A model generated the notes under the pieces. The model was not told where the DNA came from. It made no database searches and saw only the letters and a program-made list of their open reading frames with translations. From positions 1 through 40,157 of the forward strand of contig JABRWC010000053.1 of NCBI GenBank assembly GCA_039961675.1: a stretch of DNA of 40,157 nucleotides, in the 5' to 3' direction. Below, piece by piece: positions 39,670 through 40,157 of the stretch. The translations under genes and the position numbers were made by a program. Within the stretch, counting starts at the first letter, position 1, and every line of letters begins with the position of its first letter. The stretch comes from JABRWC01 sp039961675. GTDB lineage: Bacteria > Planctomycetota > Phycisphaerae > UBA1845 > Fen-1342.

Positions 39670-40157
39670 GTGCGCGTCAAACTCTGTTCATTGCGGCGGG
39701 CGAGTGCGGTGTCTGCCGCGGTGGCGGTCTCCTGTCTGTTGGTCGCGGCGGGTTGCGGGCGTCCGCCGGCCGGTCCGCCGAGCACCCCGAACTTCAACGT
39801 GGTGCTCATCTCGATCGACACGACGCGCGCGGACCGTCTCGGTTGCTACGGGTTCGCCGGCGCGAAGACGCCGAACATCGACCGCCTGGCGCGCGAAGGC
39901 GTTCTGCTCGAGCAGTGCATCACGTCGGCCCCGCTGACGCTCCCCGCGCATGCCAGCCTGCTCACCGCGACCGAGCCGTTCGTGCACAAACTGCGCGACA
40001 ACGCCATCTTCCAGCTTCAGCCCGCGATCGAGACGCTGGCCGAAACGCTGCGGCAAGCCGGCTGGCGCACGCACGCGGAGACGGCTGCGTTCGTGCTGAA
40101 CCGCGAGTTCGGCTTGGATCAAGGCTTCGAAACGTACAATGATGTTCGGTCCAGCGC
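39670..40157 (+). CDS. sulfatase-like lipoprotein (partial, runs off right edge)
   Basis: The frame starts at GTG 39670 with GAGGAG about nine bases upstream and stays open to the window edge (at least 162 codons). It encodes a signal with a lipoprotein-type end, LLVAAGC (Cys29), then the sulfatase/alkaline phosphatase core: NVVLISIDTTRADRLGCYG (metal Asp50), TPNIDRLAREG. The site where sulfatases have C/S-x-P-x-R is PLTLPAHASLLT, so the nucleophile position is Thr90 and the Arg is His94. That is the pattern of formylglycine-independent sulfatase-like proteins, so the substrate may be a phosphoester or phosphonate rather than a sulfate ester. Start chosen by ribosome site and signal. Confidence 0.85.
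   Translation, partial: MRVKLCSLRRASAVSAAVAVSCLLVAAGCGRPPAGPPSTPNFNVVLISIDTTRADRLGCYGFAGAKTPNIDRLAREGVLLEQCITSAPLTLPAHASLLTATEPFVHKLRDNAIFQLQPAIETLAETLRQAGWRTHAETAAFVLNREFGLDQGFETYNDVRSS

Noticed and set aside
38130..40142. A 670-codon plus-strand frame near the right edge.
   Set aside because: It runs opposite ComEC and then into the wrong frame of the sulfatase gene; no recognisable domain.
1..40157. CRISPR array, tRNA and rRNA genes.
   Set aside because: No regularly spaced direct repeats, no cloverleaf-like segments with a T-arm consensus and no ribosomal RNA signatures were seen by eye; a dedicated tRNA scan would be decisive.

Overview
The window is a high-GC chromosomal segment that most resembles a planctomycete, probably a Phycisphaerae-like member of Planctomycetota. 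The pointers are: three secreted proteins ending in dockerin-like GDxDGDGxVxLADLxxLL tails; a PEP-CTERM protein; a CRTAC1-type FG-GAP/UnbV protein; an ECF-type sigma factor translationally coupled to a Ser/Thr kinase with TPRs; an STN-domain protein with no secretin; and small hairpin repeats between genes. The assignment comes from gene content only. No rRNA, tRNA or CRISPR array was recognised.

Layout. 1-107 is the end of an IS630-type transposase. 497-1843 is a secreted collagen-like, glycine-rich protein. 2094-5777 (minus) holds clpX, a small SHOCT-like membrane protein, an STN-domain exported protein and a SirB1/transglutaminase-like TPR protein. 6016-9216 (minus) holds a ketol-acid reductoisomerase and an MsbA-type ABC exporter with a PDZ-like periplasmic insert. 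A DegT-family aminotransferase (9351-10466, plus) converges on a DUF502 membrane protein. 11591-15184 carries two kynurenine-pathway enzymes: ACMSD (minus) and kynureninase (plus), separated by an unknown membrane protein.

15224-26275 is rich in exported proteins: a subtilase, a PEP-CTERM protein, a retropepsin-like protein with a dockerin-like tail, a CRTAC1-like protein with the same tail, a PQQ-type beta-propeller protein, and a large Ig-like/dockerin protein. A DinB-like protein and a dockerin remnant lie among them. 26523-29362 is the sigma factor/kinase pair, divergent from the Ig/dockerin gene. 29521-31729 is a NatA/NatB-type ABC transporter (minus). Next come a TPR lipoprotein-like or exported protein, a DUF4430 + DUF6580 pair that looks like a small uptake module, a POT-type MFS transporter, a TIGR01777 epimerase, a ComEC/Rec2 protein, and the start of a sulfatase-like lipoprotein running off the right edge.

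The most unusual non-coding content is repeats. Two roughly 100-bp elements with terminal inverted repeats (5916-6016 and 29423-29521, opposite orientation) are flanked by TA. In both, the right-hand TA is part of the TAG stop codon of a minus-strand gene, as expected for IS630-type MITEs with CTAG-like targets. A second dispersed family consists of short hairpin modules (about 1874-1960, 21133-21180, 34152-34172, 35854-35880, 36870-36897). Long hairpins also sit between several convergent gene pairs and probably act as two-way terminators.
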